The notes under the pieces are model-generated. The model was given only the letters and a program-made list of their open reading frames with translations. It did no database searches and was not told the origin of the DNA. Made by a program: the position numbers and the translations under genes. A stretch of DNA of 64,000 bases from Pedobacter petrophilus (GTDB lineage: Bacteria; Bacteroidota; Bacteroidia; Sphingobacteriales; Sphingobacteriaceae): positions 124,001-188,000 of the forward strand of contig NZ_WKKH01000005.1 of the NCBI RefSeq assembly GCF_009674725.1, given 5' to 3'. Numbering within the stretch: the first letter of the stretch is position 1; each line of letters begins with the position of its first letter. Below, piece by piece: positions 62,746 to 64,000 of this stretch.

Positions 62746-63141
62746 CTACGCTTTAGGCCAATCGTTTAAATGCTCTGCATTTCCGAGTTTCAGCTTTCTG
62801 GCTGAAATCTGAAATTTTAGTGTCATCGGATGATCGCCAATGATGTTGATTCCTTCGGAATACTTTACAATGTAACCATCTTCAAAATCGACTTCTTTCA
62901 TTTTGGCATCTTCTTCAGATTTCTTAATTAAAAGGGTTCCGGTAATGGGTTTGTACTGGTTATTAACCATCGCTTCGATTATTGAGGTGTCTTCGGTTGA
63001 CTCGATCTCAATGTCGATGGTGCCGCCGTAAACTCCGGAAGATGGTCTTCCTTTAGCATCTACATCGCGGTTTAACGCATAGGCACAATGAAGTACATCG
63101 TACTCCTTGCCTGCAAAATTTAATCTAGCTTTGAAAGCCAT
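62746..63141 (-). CDS. tssD: Hcp/TssD type VI secretion tube protein (copy 2)
   Basis: From ATG 63141 (MAFKARLNFAG) it has 131 residues; a longer frame reaching 63240 has no homology with copy 1 and is rejected. It shares the YGGT, TEDTS and GNAEH segments with copy 1. The differences cluster in the loop around residues 105-112 (copy 1 AVNDNTP, copy 2 NIIGDHP), which could alter partner choice. Separation from copy 1 is 148 bp of low-complexity DNA. Confidence 0.93.
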   Translation of the reverse strand: MAFKARLNFAGKEYDVLHCAYALNRDVDAKGRPSSGVYGGTIDIEIESTEDTSIIEAMVNNQYKPITGTLLIKKSEEDAKMKEVDFEDGYIVKYSEGINIIGDHPMTLKFQISARKLKLGNAEHLNDWPKA

Positions 63142-63609
63142 AGTTTCTAAATTTAAAGGTGAAAAATTTGGTTTTTTCGTAGCCTTCGCTACATTAAGTA
63201 TAAACCAAATATTACGCCAATTATTGTGTATCTCACTCATATATAAAGAATAACAGAGTCAATAAAATTTAAAAATCCTGGTTCACGCTATAGAAAACGC
63301 AGATTATGGCCAAGAAAAAAAGTGTATTTTTTTTGAAATTAATTTCGGTCTTATTTTTACTACATGCAACAACTCAAAGTATTGTAGCATTTTAGGGAAG
63401 ATTATTACTTTTTGGAACAAATTTTCAGACAAAGCTAGTTTTTGTACCAATCGAAAGCATGATGGCGATCCAATCCTTCGCAGCCCTATCCTTTTATGTT
63501 TAAGTCTATTACTTCAAGAGATAACTCCTTACCAGTAAGCGTTTCAATCCAGAAATAAGAAACTTTGTTGCAACTTAGCAAGAAGACAAAAGAATGTCTC
63601 TATATTCTG
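63142..63609. other. Spacer between hcp copy 2 and the edge gene
   Basis: The 468-bp stretch holds no gene I can support except the tiny plus-strand frame at 63306-63395. No terminator or promoter matching the -33/-7 rule was found. Confidence 0.4.
63306..63395 (+). other. Orphan 29-codon signal-peptide-like frame
   Basis: An ATG followed by AKKKSVFFLKLISVLFLL and a short tail, then TAG. It looks like a signal peptide without a mature protein: either the remnant of a decayed gene or a tiny membrane peptide. No homolog known to me. Confidence 0.25.
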
Positions 63610-64000
63610 TTAGCCACCCCATATTTGTTTTACTTTAGCTCTAACCAGTGGAATTTCTATATCTCTGCATTTCACGCTAACTTTTATTTTATTATATTGA
63701 AAAGTGGGCGTTAGTACTATATCTATCAGTTCTTTAGGATATTTCTCCTGTAAGGTTTTAAAAATTTTTGACGTCTCCTCATAATCAAAATGAATTTCAG
63801 CGTTATAGATTGTAAAACCGGCATTTAAAATATAAGGTAATGATGCAATAATGTATTCATTCTTATCAAAATGGGGTGGGTAGAACAAGTTAGCCTCTCC
63901 ATTGAAATACTGTTGGGATTGGAAAGTAAAATGATCCTTTTCATCATAAGGGCGCAATAAAAATCTATATCTAAATTTTTCCCGGTATTTATCCCAGAGG
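63610..64000 (-). CDS. Unknown protein, 5' end beyond the window
   Basis: The frame stays open to the window edge, giving about 129 visible C-terminal residues; the internal TTG at 63957 is not a likely start. Visible text includes WDKYREKFRYRFLLRPYDE, FYPPHFDKNEYI and a final VKQIWGG. It is rich in aromatic and charged residues and lacks membrane spans. I do not recognise the family. Its place upstream of two hcp genes, same strand, suggests a link to the type VI island, but the 468-bp gap weakens that. Confidence 0.5.
   Translation of the reverse strand, partial: LWDKYREKFRYRFLLRPYDEKDHFTFQSQQYFNGEANLFYPPHFDKNEYIIASLPYILNAGFTIYNAEIHFDYEETSKIFKTLQEKYPKELIDIVLTPTFQYNKIKVSVKCRDIEIPLVRAKVKQIWGG

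Overview
The window looks like a chromosomal segment of a Bacteroidota bacterium of the Sphingobacteriaceae type (Pedobacter-like). Reasons: AT-rich spacers; promoters of the TTTG-N19/20-TAnnTTTG class; very few Shine-Dalgarno sequences; PorV and GldJ (type IX secretion/gliding); a CarB without its allosteric domain; a short NuoG; a TonB-ExbBDD locus followed by PstS-like and TPR genes; and Bacteroidota-type Hcp (TssD) proteins. The genus is an inference.

Layout. 1-16.6 kb holds mixed housekeeping and envelope genes: a cut-off cell-wall amidase, an M49-like metallopeptidase lipoprotein, a TonB-family outer-membrane barrel protein, carB, a PnuC/NadR-like pair for nicotinamide riboside salvage with a structured RNA candidate in front, typA, an M28 aminopeptidase, a VOC protein, a DUF2459 protein and an esterase. 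16.8-21.9 kb is a same-strand run encoding an alpha/beta hydrolase, an ATP-grasp ligase, a YbdK-type carboxylate-amine ligase, a class I glutamine amidotransferase and a second ATP-grasp-like protein. It reads as an amide/peptide-bond-forming pathway of unknown product. 22.1-24.5 kb has a tiny FeoB-associated protein, a Crp/Fnr regulator, YceI and pirin. 24.5-28.7 kb has ispF, porV and gldJ, with the usual porU absent between the last two.

28.7-47.1 kb is almost entirely on the minus strand. A complete complex I operon nuoA-N runs from about 47.1 down to 33.4 kb. It is followed by a DedA protein, pyrophosphatase, a CNNM/CorC protein, rsmE, a DUF4159 protein and a biotin carrier. An ORF6N-domain gene is lodged between nuoF and nuoG. 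47.2-53.0 kb is the ExbB-ExbD-ExbD-TonB energy-transduction operon with PstS-like and TPR genes. 53.3-60.7 kb has pckA, a SUI1 protein, a lipid kinase, metK behind a SAM-II-like riboswitch, a lone ExbD, Cu/Zn superoxide dismutase and an EamA exporter.

60.7-64 kb is a type VI secretion cargo island on the minus strand: two Hcp tube proteins, a lysozyme-like protein without a signal peptide, and three bases later a lipoprotein that fits an immunity protein, plus an unknown gene cut by the window edge. The two most promising systems are this effector/immunity module and the amidoligase cluster. Repetitive DNA is scattered in spacers: REP-like inverted repeats, a 32-bp perfect palindrome, heptanucleotide arrays, and a palindrome shared between the ORF6N coding sequence and its upstream flank. 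I saw no tRNA, rRNA, CRISPR array, transposase or phage genes.
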